This document shows, in pieces, positions 38,302 through 46,510 of a stretch of 64,000 nucleotides of DNA. Position numbers and translations under genes: made by a program. Source of the DNA: Microvirga puerhi (GTDB lineage Bacteria > Pseudomonadota > Alphaproteobacteria > Rhizobiales > Beijerinckiaceae); contig NZ_JAIRBM010000011.1 of assembly GCF_020089865.1 (NCBI RefSeq), positions 62,001-126,000 on the forward strand, written 5' to 3'. Numbering within the stretch: position 1 is the stretch's first letter; every line of letters starts with the position of its first letter. Under the pieces are notes generated by a model. That model was not told the DNA's origin, did no database searches, and worked only from the letters and a program-made list of their open reading frames with translations.

Positions 38302-38340
38302 CCGAAGTCATGACCGGACTTGATCCGGCCATTCACGGCT
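38302..38340. repeat. REP-like palindrome (GACCGGACTTGATCCGGCC type)
   Basis: ATGACCGGA and TCCGGCCAT form an inverted repeat around CTTG, with one mismatch. The motif resembles a widespread intergenic repeat of Methylobacteriaceae and other Rhizobiales, which is often mistaken for coding sequence ending in IKSGHD. It lies between the XRE stump and the esterase gene; the rest of 38340-38452 shows nothing recognisable. Confidence 0.6.
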
Positions 38341-38452
38341 CTCCTTCCCTCCATCTCGCAGGACCCACGCCGCTCATCCGAAGGAGCCTGTTCGGAGGGA
38401 TGTCGGCAGCTGCGCCGTTCAGGCATAGTCACCTCGAGCGGAGCCTTGCGCC

Positions 38453-39337
38453 ATGGAGCAAAGCGAAATCGGTGCCGTTCGTGCTCTCTTGACGTCCAAG
38501 CCGCGTCCGGTCGGCTGGACGGAGCGGCGACAACGTCTAGACGAGGTAGGATCGGTCTGGCCCGTTGCCGACGACATCAAATGCACGCCCGTGGACGTGG
38601 ACGGTGTGGACGGCGAGTGGTCCCTTGCCCCCGGAAGCGATGCGTCGCACGTGCTCATGTATTTCCATGGCGGCGGCTATTGTTCGGGCTCGATCCTCAG
38701 CCATCGCCGCCTCGTGACGGAGGCCGGACGCGCAGCCGGCATGCGCACCCTCGCGCTGAATTATCGGCTTGCGCCGGAGCATCCGTTTCCGGCAGCGCTC
38801 GCGGATGCTCTGACGGCGTGGCACTATCTGCGGCGGCAAGGCATCGAGGCGAAGCATATCGCCATCGGCGGCGACAGCGCGGGCGGGAATTTGACACTGT
38901 CCCTGATGGGCCGCTTGCAGCAGGCGCAAGAGGAGCGCCCCGCCTGCGCGTGGCTCTTGTCACCCTGGACCGATCTGACGATGTCCGGCTCTACCCTCGC
39001 CACGAAAGACAGTGTCGATCCCATCATCCATGGCGGCTATCTCCACGAACTGGCCGATGCCTATCTGCCCGACAGCATGGATCCGAAGGATCCCCGCGTC
39101 TCACCGCTCTATGCGAATCTTCATGGGCTCCCGCCGATCCTGATCCAGGTCGGATCGGACGAAACCCTGCTCGAGGACGCAGTGCGCCTGACCGCGGCTG
39201 CGGGCGCCGCAGACGTCGCCGTCACGCTGGAAGTGTGGCCGCAGATGATTCATGCGTGGCCATTGTGGAACGCGCATCTGGAGCCGGGACGTCAGGCCCT
39301 CGCACATGCCGGACGGTTCATGCGTCGCTGTCTGTGA
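38453..39337 (+). CDS. Alpha/beta hydrolase, HSL-type esterase
   Basis: The 294-residue protein has the HSL-family oxyanion motif HGGG (YFHGGGYCSGS), the nucleophile elbow GGDSAGGNL, the catalytic Asp in VGSDETLLEDA and the His in QMIHAWPLW. It is likely a cytoplasmic carboxylesterase of short-chain esters. The ATG at 38453 is used; no strong ribosome site precedes it. It stands beside a repeat-rich region and may have been acquired, though its codon use is ordinary. Confidence 0.9.
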   Translation: MEQSEIGAVRALLTSKPRPVGWTERRQRLDEVGSVWPVADDIKCTPVDVDGVDGEWSLAPGSDASHVLMYFHGGGYCSGSILSHRRLVTEAGRAAGMRTLALNYRLAPEHPFPAALADALTAWHYLRRQGIEAKHIAIGGDSAGGNLTLSLMGRLQQAQEERPACAWLLSPWTDLTMSGSTLATKDSVDPIIHGGYLHELADAYLPDSMDPKDPRVSPLYANLHGLPPILIQVGSDETLLEDAVRLTAAAGAADVAVTLEVWPQMIHAWPLWNAHLEPGRQALAHAGRFMRRCL

Positions 39338-39367
39338 CGACGCGGATCCCATGTTGTGACATTTGCC

Positions 39368-39392
39368 GAAACAATCGCTCCGCGCATGCGTT
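39368..39392 (+). promoter_or_regulatory. EcfG-like promoter of the DUF4142 gene
   Basis: GAAAC, a 16-base spacer and CGTT differ from the EcfG consensus GGAAC-N16-17-CGTT at one base. It ends 32 bases before the chosen ATG. Confidence 0.45.
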
Positions 39393-39423
39393 CGCCCTGT
39401 CCGGTCCCAACAGGAGAATGTCG

Positions 39424-40152
39424 ATGTCCCGTCGTCTCGTCGTTGCCGGCCTCGTTGCTGCCATCGGCCTTCCGGCGCTCGCCCAGGGCGTGCAGCAGAA
39501 CCAGTCAATCCCTTATCCGGTCTCGCCCCAGAACACCGAATCGCAGCCGAACCAAAACATCGGCCAGGGCGCGCAGCAGCGTCAGCAGCGAGTCCAGCAG
39601 GGCGGCGCGCCACAGGACACGCAGACGCCAAGCCGCCAGGGACAGGCCAGCGCTCCGTCCCAGATGGGCGAGCAGCAATCGCAGGCCGATGCCCAGTACA
39701 TCCAACAGACGCTCGCCGCCGGCACCGTGGCTTTACAGACCTCGATCTTCGCGCTCTCGAAGGCGCATGACCCACATGTCAAGCAATTCGCCACTTTCGA
39801 GGTGGTGGAGCAGAACACGCTGTCCGACGTGCTGCATTCCATGGCCGAACCGACGACGACCGCCTCGACCACACCGGGAGAGCAGCAGGCGGCCTCCACC
39901 GCGCCGAATCTGTCCCAGGCCGATGCAAATGCCATGGAGCGCATGTCGAAGGCCCAAGCCGGTCCGGCCTTCGACAGGGACTACATCGCCCTGCAACTGA
40001 AAGGGCACCAGGACCTGCTTTCTATCCATGACCGCTATCTCCAAGGCGGCTCCGGCAACCGCGAACTGACCGACGTGGCCAAGCTCGAGGGCGACCGGAT
40101 CAAGGAGCACATTGCCCTGCTCCAGGACATCGAGAAGGAACTCGGCCGCTGA
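39424..40152 (+). CDS. Secreted DUF4142 protein
   Basis: The 242-residue protein has a signal peptide (RRLVVAGLVAAIGLPALAQG) and a Gln-rich disordered stretch. The DUF4142 helical domain starts at about residue 85 (YIQQTLAAGTVALQTSIFAL, AHDPHVKQFATFEV, DYIALQLKGHQDLLSIHDRY). This ferritin-like-fold family is periplasmic and frequent among stress-induced genes; its function is not known. The ATG 39424 was chosen over 39418 because AGGAG is 7 bases away. A probable EcfG promoter precedes it. Confidence 0.88.
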   Translation: MSRRLVVAGLVAAIGLPALAQGVQQNQSIPYPVSPQNTESQPNQNIGQGAQQRQQRVQQGGAPQDTQTPSRQGQASAPSQMGEQQSQADAQYIQQTLAAGTVALQTSIFALSKAHDPHVKQFATFEVVEQNTLSDVLHSMAEPTTTASTTPGEQQAASTAPNLSQADANAMERMSKAQAGPAFDRDYIALQLKGHQDLLSIHDRYLQGGSGNRELTDVAKLEGDRIKEHIALLQDIEKELGR

Positions 40153-40216
40153 GGCTGACCGCAAGGACACTTTGCCTTCAGGCTCGAGCGTTCCAGTCAA
40201 AGGACGCGTTTGGACA

Positions 40217-40242
40217 GGAACCTGCCTTCCGGGAGGGGCGTT
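40217..40242 (+). promoter_or_regulatory. EcfG-type general stress promoter
   Basis: GGAAC, a 17-base spacer and CGTT match the EcfG consensus exactly. It lies 53-78 bases upstream of the ATG of the 186-residue gene. Confidence 0.65.
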
Positions 40243-40294
40243 GGCCCTTCGGGAAGCGGGCACTCGGCCCGCGCGACAGGAAGAGGAGCTTTTC

Positions 40295-40855
40295 ATGGCG
40301 CAGGACAAGCGCGGCCGTCCTCCGGAACCCGATGTGGAAGAGGTTCTCGACGATCTGCAGGCGGAAGAAGGAGGCCAGGATTTCGTGGCAGGCCCGACCC
40401 AGCGCAACGACGTCGGCAACACCAAGCGCGCCGCCTCTAAGGCAACCGGCCTCATGGGTGCGTCCAAGAAACTGGATCCCGATCTCGACATCGATCACGT
40501 GGACGATGGACGGGTGAGAAGTGGCTCCAGCACCGGCATTCACAGTTTCAGCGAAGTTCCGCCTGAGCGCGGTGCCGCGGAGGCCAGCCTGACCCTCTCC
40601 AACGAGGAGATTGCCGACAGCGTACCGACGACGGTTCTCAAGAGCCCTGCCAAGCGGCCCGCTCGAGCGGAGGCTTCAACCGGATCGCCTCCACCGATCT
40701 CGCCCGATTCCGGCAGGCAGCGTGTTCCCGCACCGGGCAATGCCGTTTCCGCTCCGAAAGGTACTTTCGTACGCGGGAAGCCGTCGAAGCGCTCGGCACG
40801 CGGCGACGCGCAGGCGGAGCCGTCCCTGTCCAAGGGAAGCTCGGAAGAGCGCTGA
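40295..40855 (+). CDS. Hydrophilic disordered protein under a stress promoter
   Basis: The 186-residue protein, starting MAQDKRGRPPEPDVEEVLDD, has no signal peptide and few hydrophobic residues. Its sequence is rich in Pro, Ser, Arg and Glu (LTLSNEEIADSVPTTVLK, GSSTGIHSFSEVPPERG). No family was recognised. GAGGAG precedes the ATG, and an exact EcfG promoter lies upstream. It shares this arrangement with the DUF4142 gene before it, so a general stress role is likely. A 14-bp stem terminator follows. Confidence 0.7.
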   Translation: MAQDKRGRPPEPDVEEVLDDLQAEEGGQDFVAGPTQRNDVGNTKRAASKATGLMGASKKLDPDLDIDHVDDGRVRSGSSTGIHSFSEVPPERGAAEASLTLSNEEIADSVPTTVLKSPAKRPARAEASTGSPPPISPDSGRQRVPAPGNAVSAPKGTFVRGKPSKRSARGDAQAEPSLSKGSSEER

Positions 40856-40887
40856 TGAGACGGAGGCTTTGTGGCGACTGAAACGTT

Positions 40888-40922
40888 GAGAAATCCGGGG
40901 CCCGCGCCCCGGATTTCTCTTA
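40888..40922 (+). terminator. Terminator hairpin after the disordered-protein gene
   Basis: GAGAAATCCGGGGC and GCCCCGGATTTCTC form a perfect 14-bp stem with a CCGC loop, followed by TTAT. As a palindrome it can act on both strands. The next gene starts 137 bases on. Confidence 0.75.
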
Positions 40923-41058
40923 TCTATGATCATGGCACAGATCATTTGCCCGAGCGAAATTTCCCCTAGGGAAAGCAAGGTGCTACCTCTTCGATTCTGC
41001 TGATGCGGCCTCACGTCCGCACCAAAGCCGAGCCATCATCGAAGGAAGAGGAAACCTC

Positions 41059-42147
41059 ATGGATAGAAGAACGGTGCTCAAGGGCGCAAGCCTTGCGGCC
41101 GCAACCGGCCTTGCATCGCCTGCAATTGCGCAGACACAGCCGGAGATCCGCTGGCGCATGGCCTCGAGCTACCCGAAGAGCCTCGATACGCTCTATGGCG
41201 CCGGCGCTCAGATCGCCAAGCGCGTCGCAGAGGCGACCGACAACAAGTTTCAGATCCAGGTCTTTGCAGCCGGCGAGCTGGTGAGCGGTCTGCAGGTGCT
41301 CGACAGCGTGCAGAACGGCGCCATCGAAAGCGGTTACACGCTTTCCAGCTTCTATATCGGCAAGGATCCGACCTTCCAGTTCGAGACCTCCATGCCCTGG
41401 GGCATGAACGTGCGCCACCACAACGCCTGGATGGCCTATGGCGGCGGCCTCCAGCTCGTGCGCGAATTCATGAAGGACTACAACATCATGCCGTTCCCCG
41501 CGGGCCAGACCGGCGCGCAGATGGGTGGCTGGTTCCGTAGCGAGATCAAGTCCGCGCAGGACCTGAGCGGCCTGAAGATGCGCATCGCCGGCATGGGCGG
41601 GCAGATCATGTCGCGCCTCGGCGTCGTGCCCCAGGTGCTGACAGCCGGCGATATCTATCCGGCACTCGAGCGCGGTACGCTCGACGCGGTCGAATTCTCC
41701 GGCCCCTATGACGACGAGAAGCTCGGCTTCGTGAAGGTCGCCAAATACTACTACTATCCGGGTTTCTGGGAGGGGTCGGCTCAGCCCTCGCTCTATGTCA
41801 ATCTCGACAAGTGGAACGGACTTCCGACCTCCTACAAGGCGATCCTCGAGGCGGCCTGCGCGGAAGCTAATGCTCAGTGCGTCATGAAGTACGATGCTGA
41901 GAATGCGGAAGCGGTCCGCCGCCTCGTAGCGCAGGGCGCACAGCTGCGAGCCTTCCCGAAAGACATTCTCGATGCGAGCTATCGGGAGGCATACAAGTTC
42001 TACAACGAGATCGCGGCCTCAAACCCGAAGTTCAAGAAATTCTTCGATTCCTGGAATGCCTTCCGGGAAAAGGAATACACTTGGTTCCGCATCGCCGAGC
42101 TGCCCTTCGATTATTTCGTCTACACGCAGCAGAGTCAGCAGCGCTGA
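41059..42147 (+). CDS. TRAP transporter substrate-binding protein, DctP type (orphan)
   Basis: The 362-residue protein has a twin-arginine-like signal (MDRRTVLKGASLAAATGLAS) and the DctP fold (WRMASSYPKSLDTLYGAGAQ, LKMRIAGMGGQIMSRLGVVP, ALERGTLDAVEFSGPYDDEK, YKFYNEIAASNPKFKKFFDS). It should catch an organic acid in the periplasm; TakP-like alpha-keto acid binders are the nearest picture. The DctQ and DctM membrane genes of the transporter are not adjacent, so the partner must be elsewhere. AGGAAGAGGAAAC precedes the ATG. Confidence 0.92.
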   Translation: MDRRTVLKGASLAAATGLASPAIAQTQPEIRWRMASSYPKSLDTLYGAGAQIAKRVAEATDNKFQIQVFAAGELVSGLQVLDSVQNGAIESGYTLSSFYIGKDPTFQFETSMPWGMNVRHHNAWMAYGGGLQLVREFMKDYNIMPFPAGQTGAQMGGWFRSEIKSAQDLSGLKMRIAGMGGQIMSRLGVVPQVLTAGDIYPALERGTLDAVEFSGPYDDEKLGFVKVAKYYYYPGFWEGSAQPSLYVNLDKWNGLPTSYKAILEAACAEANAQCVMKYDAENAEAVRRLVAQGAQLRAFPKDILDASYREAYKFYNEIAASNPKFKKFFDSWNAFREKEYTWFRIAELPFDYFVYTQQSQQR

Positions 42148-42155
42148 TGCTTCAA

Positions 42156-42208
42156 AACGCCCGAGGGATCGGAATCGCCAGCTCGGGCGTTGTCCTGCCG
42201 AGCTGGCG
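42156..42208 (+). promoter_or_regulatory. Two mutually exclusive hairpins between dctP and the 54-residue gene
   Basis: AACGCCCGAG (42156-42165) pairs with CTCGGGCGTT (42182-42191), and CGCCAGCTCGG (42176-42186) pairs with CCGAGCTGGCG (42198-42208). The two perfect stems share 42182-42186, so only one can form. Without a T run, the first stem may be a weak terminator of the dctP gene; the layout also fits an RNA switch or leader before the small gene. Confidence 0.5.
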
Positions 42209-42235
42209 GATAACGCCTGAAGCAGGAGATCGTGC

Positions 42236-42400
42236 ATGAAGGACAAGCCTCATCACCGCGAGTCGCAGCACAAGAAGAGCGACCTCAAGGACAGGAAGCT
42301 GCCCGAAAATTCGAAGGAAAGCCTGGATCGCAAGCTCGATGAAGGCGTGGAGGAATCTTTCCCCGCCAGCGATCCGGTTTCCGTGAAGATTACGAAGTAA
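42236..42400 (+). CDS. 54-residue protein with the FPASDP motif
   Basis: This ATG opens 54 codons: MKDKPHHRESQHKKSDLKD, then KLDEGVEESFPASDPVSVKI. It is charged and disordered, and ends in the ESFPASDPxS motif found in many small proteobacterial proteins of unknown role. AGCAGGAGAT lies ahead of the ATG as a ribosome site. It stands between dctP and a strong hairpin, and its upstream region holds overlapping alternative hairpins. Confidence 0.7.
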   Translation: MKDKPHHRESQHKKSDLKDRKLPENSKESLDRKLDEGVEESFPASDPVSVKITK

Positions 42401-42422
42401 CGTGCCTCGTTTTACGCACAAG

Positions 42423-42450
42423 AGCCCCGGGTGCCGCCGCACCCGGGGCT
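42423..42450. terminator. Bidirectional hairpin between convergent genes
   Basis: AGCCCCGGGTGC and GCACCCGGGGCT form a perfect 12-bp stem with a CGCC loop, between the 54-residue gene (plus) and the EamA gene (minus). A T run is missing on both sides. Confidence 0.5.
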
Positions 42451-42460
42451 TCTCGCGCCT

Positions 42461-43330
42461 TCAGCTCCGGCTCGCGATGGCGACACCCAGGGCCGCAAAT
42501 CCCATGCCGATGATCTGGACAAGGGTCAGCGTCTCGCCGAACAGCCCAAAGGCCATCAGCGCCGCAACGGGCGGGACGAGATAGAGCAAGGTCGCAACCC
42601 CGACCACGGCGCCGCGCCGGATCAGGTAGAGAAGAAGACCGATGGCCCCGATGGAAAGGCCGAGCACTGCCCAGGCAAGTGCCCCGAGGAGCGGCAGCGT
42701 CCAATCGATCCGGCCCTCTTCCGTCAGAAGCACCATCGGCACCGTCACGAGGGCAGCCCCGACATACTGAATCGCAGCGTTGACGCGCAGGTCGAGCGAC
42801 CCACCGGTTCGCTTCTGCCAAATGGTGCCGCAGGTGATCGACAGCATGGCCAGGAGCCCGACCAGGAGGGCCATCGGTGGCACGCCCCCGTCCCCGAGCT
42901 TGGGCAGGATCACCAGTGCCGCCCCCAGAAACCCGATGCCGATGCCGACCCAGCGCCGCGGCGATACGGTCTCTCCGAGGAACGGTCCCGACAGGATTGC
43001 GGTGGCAAGGGGCTGAAGCCCAGCGATCAGCGCCATGATCCCGGCCGGAAGCCCATCCTTGACGGACCAGAAGACGCCGCCGAGATAGAAGCCATGCAGA
43101 AGCATGCCGGCGATCAGACTATTCCGCCAGTCGCGGGCAGCCCGGGGCCAGGGCGCCCGCGCCACGCCGATGATCGCGAGCAGGACTCCAAGTGCCAAAA
43201 CATAACGCACCAGCAGGAACGTGAGCGGCTCCGCATGAGGCGTGATGATGCGTGCGACGATGAAGCCCGTGGCCCAGATCACGACAAAGAGGGGCGGCGC
43301 CAAGCGCGCGAGGAATGCGTCGGAAGACAT
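42461..43330 (-). CDS. EamA/DMT-family transporter
   Basis: The 289-residue integral membrane protein has ten helices and two EamA repeats (VIWATGFIVARIITPHAEPL, NSLIAGMLLHGFYLGGVFW; VGVATLLYLVPPVAALMAFG). It belongs to the same superfamily as the protein at 14336-15268 but is not a close copy. The ATG at 43330 gives the family length; the longer frame upstream carries an Arg-rich non-conserved extension. The substrate is unknown. Confidence 0.9.
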   Translation of the reverse strand: MSSDAFLARLAPPLFVVIWATGFIVARIITPHAEPLTFLLVRYVLALGVLLAIIGVARAPWPRAARDWRNSLIAGMLLHGFYLGGVFWSVKDGLPAGIMALIAGLQPLATAILSGPFLGETVSPRRWVGIGIGFLGAALVILPKLGDGGVPPMALLVGLLAMLSITCGTIWQKRTGGSLDLRVNAAIQYVGAALVTVPMVLLTEEGRIDWTLPLLGALAWAVLGLSIGAIGLLLYLIRRGAVVGVATLLYLVPPVAALMAFGLFGETLTLVQIIGMGFAALGVAIASRS

Positions 43331-43508
43331 GGGCGAGATCGTTCGGTGACCCGGGAGGTTGCTGGCCCTCCGCCGAGGCGGCGACCGGAGAGAAGCCATC
43401 CTAGAGACATGCTCTCCCGAGGCCAAGCCTCCGGCCTGGAAAGATTGACCTATCGATTCCCGGCAGAAGCATTCTAAGTTCCCCCGTCTCCGCGTCTCAT
43501 CTCCGGGG

Positions 43509-44405
43509 TTGTTGTTGAACCGCCTGCGCCTCACCTACGAAGTCATCACGATCGCCGCCAACCGCTTCCTGCTGCATGACGGCTGGGCCATTGCGAGTCA
43601 TATCGCCCTGTCGGTCCTCACCTCGATGTTCCCATTTCTGATTCTGCTCACGGCCCTGGCGGGGCTTTTCGGAACGGGGACACTCGCCGACGAGGCGGCC
43701 AACATTATCCTCGAGGCGTGGCCGCGGGAGATCGCAGAACCGATTGCCGCGGAGATCCACAACATCCTCACCGGACGGCGCAGCGATGTCCTGACTCTCG
43801 GCCTCGTGCTCGCCCTCTATTTCGCGTCGAGCGGGGTCGAGGGCCTACGGGTCGGCCTCAACCGCGCCTATGGACTGCGCGAAACCCGGGCCTGGTGGCT
43901 GACGCGCCTCGAATCCCTAGCCTTCGTGATGGGCGGCGCCCTGGTAATGCTGGCGCTGGCCCTGCTCGTCGTGCTTGGCCCCTTCGTGTGGCGAGGCCTG
44001 CTGTTCTGGATCCCGGCACTGAAGCCACTCGACAGCCTGATCGGTCTGGTGCGCATCGGAACCGCGACCGTGATCATCGTGGTCGGGCTCATCGTCGCCC
44101 ATAAGCTCGTTCCTGCGGGACGACGTTCTGTCCTTGCCGTCCTGCCCGGCGTCGGGGTCACGCTGCTCCTGTGGATTCTCGGAGGTCTCGGTTTCGGCTG
44201 GTATCTCGAATTCTATCCCGGCGCCTATGCCTCGACCTATGGCGGTCTTTCGACTGCCATGGTGGCACTGATCTTCCTCTACACGCTCGGCGCCATCTTC
44301 CTGTTCGGCGGCGAGCTCAACGGTACGATCATCGCCGCCAAACGTGGGCGCCTTGCAGAGATGCACGATTACGATCAGGTCGAGGACGTCGTGAAGCTGC
44401 CGTAA
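43509..44405 (+). CDS. YihY/BrkB family inner membrane protein
   Basis: The 298-residue protein has six membrane helices and the YihY features (GWAIASHIALSVLTSMFPFL, ASSGVEGLRVGLNRAYGLRE, YASTYGGLSTAMVALIFLYT, GAIFLFGGELNG). It was once confused with RNase BN; the family has a possible transport or lipid role. The start lies in a TTG repeat (43509, 43512 or 43515) with CTCCGGGG ahead. It is divergent from the EamA gene with a 178-base spacer. Confidence 0.9.
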   Translation: MLLNRLRLTYEVITIAANRFLLHDGWAIASHIALSVLTSMFPFLILLTALAGLFGTGTLADEAANIILEAWPREIAEPIAAEIHNILTGRRSDVLTLGLVLALYFASSGVEGLRVGLNRAYGLRETRAWWLTRLESLAFVMGGALVMLALALLVVLGPFVWRGLLFWIPALKPLDSLIGLVRIGTATVIIVVGLIVAHKLVPAGRRSVLAVLPGVGVTLLLWILGGLGFGWYLEFYPGAYASTYGGLSTAMVALIFLYTLGAIFLFGGELNGTIIAAKRGRLAEMHDYDQVEDVVKLP

Positions 44406-44433
44406 AGCCGCGCTGGAACGTGATCTCCTTATC

Positions 44434-44462
44434 AAAAAAGCGGCCAGGGAATCCCTGGCCGC
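44434..44462 (-). terminator. Rho-independent terminator of cpdB
   Basis: On the minus strand GCGGCCAGGG, an ATT loop and CCCTGGCCGC run into TTTTTT, 25 bases beyond the cpdB stop. It also separates the convergent YihY gene. Confidence 0.9.
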
Positions 44463-44486
44463 CGCATGATCTATCCGGGAACGTCC

Positions 44487-46436
44487 TTAGCCGACGAGAC
44501 GGTACTTGATGAAACCTTCCGGCGCATCGCCGAGCTTCTCCACCTTGATGCCGGCCGGCTGATATGCCGCCGCATTCGGCCCGGTGGTGAACACCACCGT
44601 CGCATTGCCCGTCGGCGTCACGAGAGACCATGACCCATTGGCCTTCGGAGCGATCTCCTTGCGCTCCATGATGTAGCGCATGATGGCGTCGCGGGTGAGA
44701 TCGGGCGCGTCGAGCACGATGGTGGTGCCATCGTTACCGGGGAAGTTGCCGCCGCCGCCGGCGCGATAATTGTTCGTCGCGACGATAAACACCTGATCCT
44801 CCGCGACGGGCTTTCCATCGTAGGTCAGATCCTTGATCCGGTGCGCATCCGGATTGATGAGCTTGCCGTCATTGTCGTAGCGCGATGCCTGCGTGGGATC
44901 GATCTTGTACTGCACGCCTGCGATCACGTCGAAATTGTAGGCCGGGAAAGCGGTGTTGATCAGCTCCTGCTCGCCGCTCTTCGACGGATCGATCTGGTTG
45001 TAGATGCCGGCCGAGCGCTCAAGCCATTCCCGCACCTGCGCACCCGTCACCTTCACCGCGCGGATCGTATTCGGATAGATGTAGATGTCCGCCATATCCT
45101 TGATGGCGAGCGGGCCGGGCTTGATCTCCGTGTAGTAGTTCGGACCGCCGCGGCCGCCGGCCTTGAAGGGAGCGGCTGCGGAGAGAAGCGGCAGATCCTT
45201 GAACGATGTCGTCTTGAGGAGATCCGCCACGTACCAGGCCTGGGCCTCGGCGACGATCTTCACGGAAGCATCGTCCGCCACGAGCGAGTAGTAGGAGTGG
45301 ATCGGAACGCTCGTCGTGCCGACCGCCTCGCGGACATATTTCAGCGTTCCCTCGTGATCGGCCTTCACGGCAGCGACAATCGCCGCATCATTGTCGACCT
45401 TGGCGACAACCTTGCGGTCGACACGGTCGTAGATCGGCCGAAGCTCCGTACGGAAATTCGCCACCTTCCAGCCGTTCCCGTCCTTCGCGAGCTCCAGATC
45501 GACGACCCCGAGATGGCTGCCCCAGAAACCGGCCATGACGGCAGGCTTGCCATGCAGGGTTCCCGCCTTCACGTCCACGCCCGGAATGTTGTTGAATTCC
45601 TTGCCGCCCGGGAATGTGAAGTGCTGATGGCCGGTGAGGATCACGTCGATGCCGTCGACCTTCGCGAGATGCAGGGCCGCGTTCTCTTCGCCGCCCTTGC
45701 GCTCGCCTCCGGCGATGCCGGAATGGCAGAGCGCGACGATGATGTCGGCACCCGCCTTCTTGATGTCGGGCACATGCTTCTGCGCGGCATCGACGATATC
45801 GATGGTGGTCGCCTTGCCGTCGAGATTGGCCTTGTCCCACTGAACGATCTGCGGCGGGACGAAACCGATGACGCCGATTTTCAGCTTCTGCTTGGCACCG
45901 CTCTCGTCGACGACCTCGCGTTCGAGCATCAGCCAGGGCTTGCGCAGGGTCTCGCCGTTGGCTTTGATGACGTTGGAGCAGACGATGGGGAATTTCGCTT
46001 CGCCGAGGGAGTTCTCCAGGAACTCGAGACCATAATTGAACTCGTGGTTGCCCAGCGTGCCGCAATCATAGTTCAGGGTGTTCATGGCGGCGACCATCGG
46101 ATGGACGTCGCCCTTCTTCATGCCGCGCCGATAGGCCACGAAATCGCCGAGCGGCGAGCCCTGGATCAGGTCGCCGTTGTCGAACAGAAGGCTATTCTTG
46201 GCCTCTCCCCGGGCAGACTTGACGATGGTCGCCGTCCGGGCGAGGCCCACGGTGTCGTCCGCCGCATCACGATAGTAATCGTAGGGCATGATGTTCACGT
46301 GGAGATCGGTGGTCTCCAGGATGCGGAGTTTGACCACCGATTCCGCGCCGAAGCTCCCCTGGGGAAGGGCCGCTACGGCAGCCGCGGCAACGCCGGTCTG
46401 CAGAACCCGGCGGCGGGTGATGAGGGACGAAGTCAT
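44487..46436 (-). CDS. cpdB: 2',3'-cyclic-nucleotide 2'-phosphodiesterase/3'-nucleotidase
   Basis: CpdB scavenges nucleotides in the periplasm by opening 2',3'-cyclic nucleotides and removing the 3'-phosphate. The 649-residue protein has a twin-arginine-like signal (TRRRVLQTGVAAAAVAALPQ), the metallophosphatase motifs (LETTDLHVNIMPYDYY, DNGDLIQGS, TLGNHEFNYG, LCHSGI, TGHQHFTF) and the C-terminal 5'-nucleotidase domain (ATNNYRAGGGGNFPG). The ATG at 46436 has AAGGGA ahead; an ATG at 46454 adds six residues. Confidence 0.95.
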   Translation of the reverse strand: MTSSLITRRRVLQTGVAAAAVAALPQGSFGAESVVKLRILETTDLHVNIMPYDYYRDAADDTVGLARTATIVKSARGEAKNSLLFDNGDLIQGSPLGDFVAYRRGMKKGDVHPMVAAMNTLNYDCGTLGNHEFNYGLEFLENSLGEAKFPIVCSNVIKANGETLRKPWLMLEREVVDESGAKQKLKIGVIGFVPPQIVQWDKANLDGKATTIDIVDAAQKHVPDIKKAGADIIVALCHSGIAGGERKGGEENAALHLAKVDGIDVILTGHQHFTFPGGKEFNNIPGVDVKAGTLHGKPAVMAGFWGSHLGVVDLELAKDGNGWKVANFRTELRPIYDRVDRKVVAKVDNDAAIVAAVKADHEGTLKYVREAVGTTSVPIHSYYSLVADDASVKIVAEAQAWYVADLLKTTSFKDLPLLSAAAPFKAGGRGGPNYYTEIKPGPLAIKDMADIYIYPNTIRAVKVTGAQVREWLERSAGIYNQIDPSKSGEQELINTAFPAYNFDVIAGVQYKIDPTQASRYDNDGKLINPDAHRIKDLTYDGKPVAEDQVFIVATNNYRAGGGGNFPGNDGTTIVLDAPDLTRDAIMRYIMERKEIAPKANGSWSLVTPTGNATVVFTTGPNAAAYQPAGIKVEKLGDAPEGFIKYRLVG

Positions 46437-46510
46437 GATTGTTTCCCTTGGCAAGTAGTTCTTAAGCCGAGGAGAACACGAGTTTTATGACAAGATCAAC
46501 ACGGACCCGT

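Noticed and set aside
38172-38432. An 86-codon minus-strand frame across the XRE stump and repeat
   Set aside because: It reads through the complement of the regulator remnant and a palindromic repeat, which gives the familiar false ending IKSGHD.
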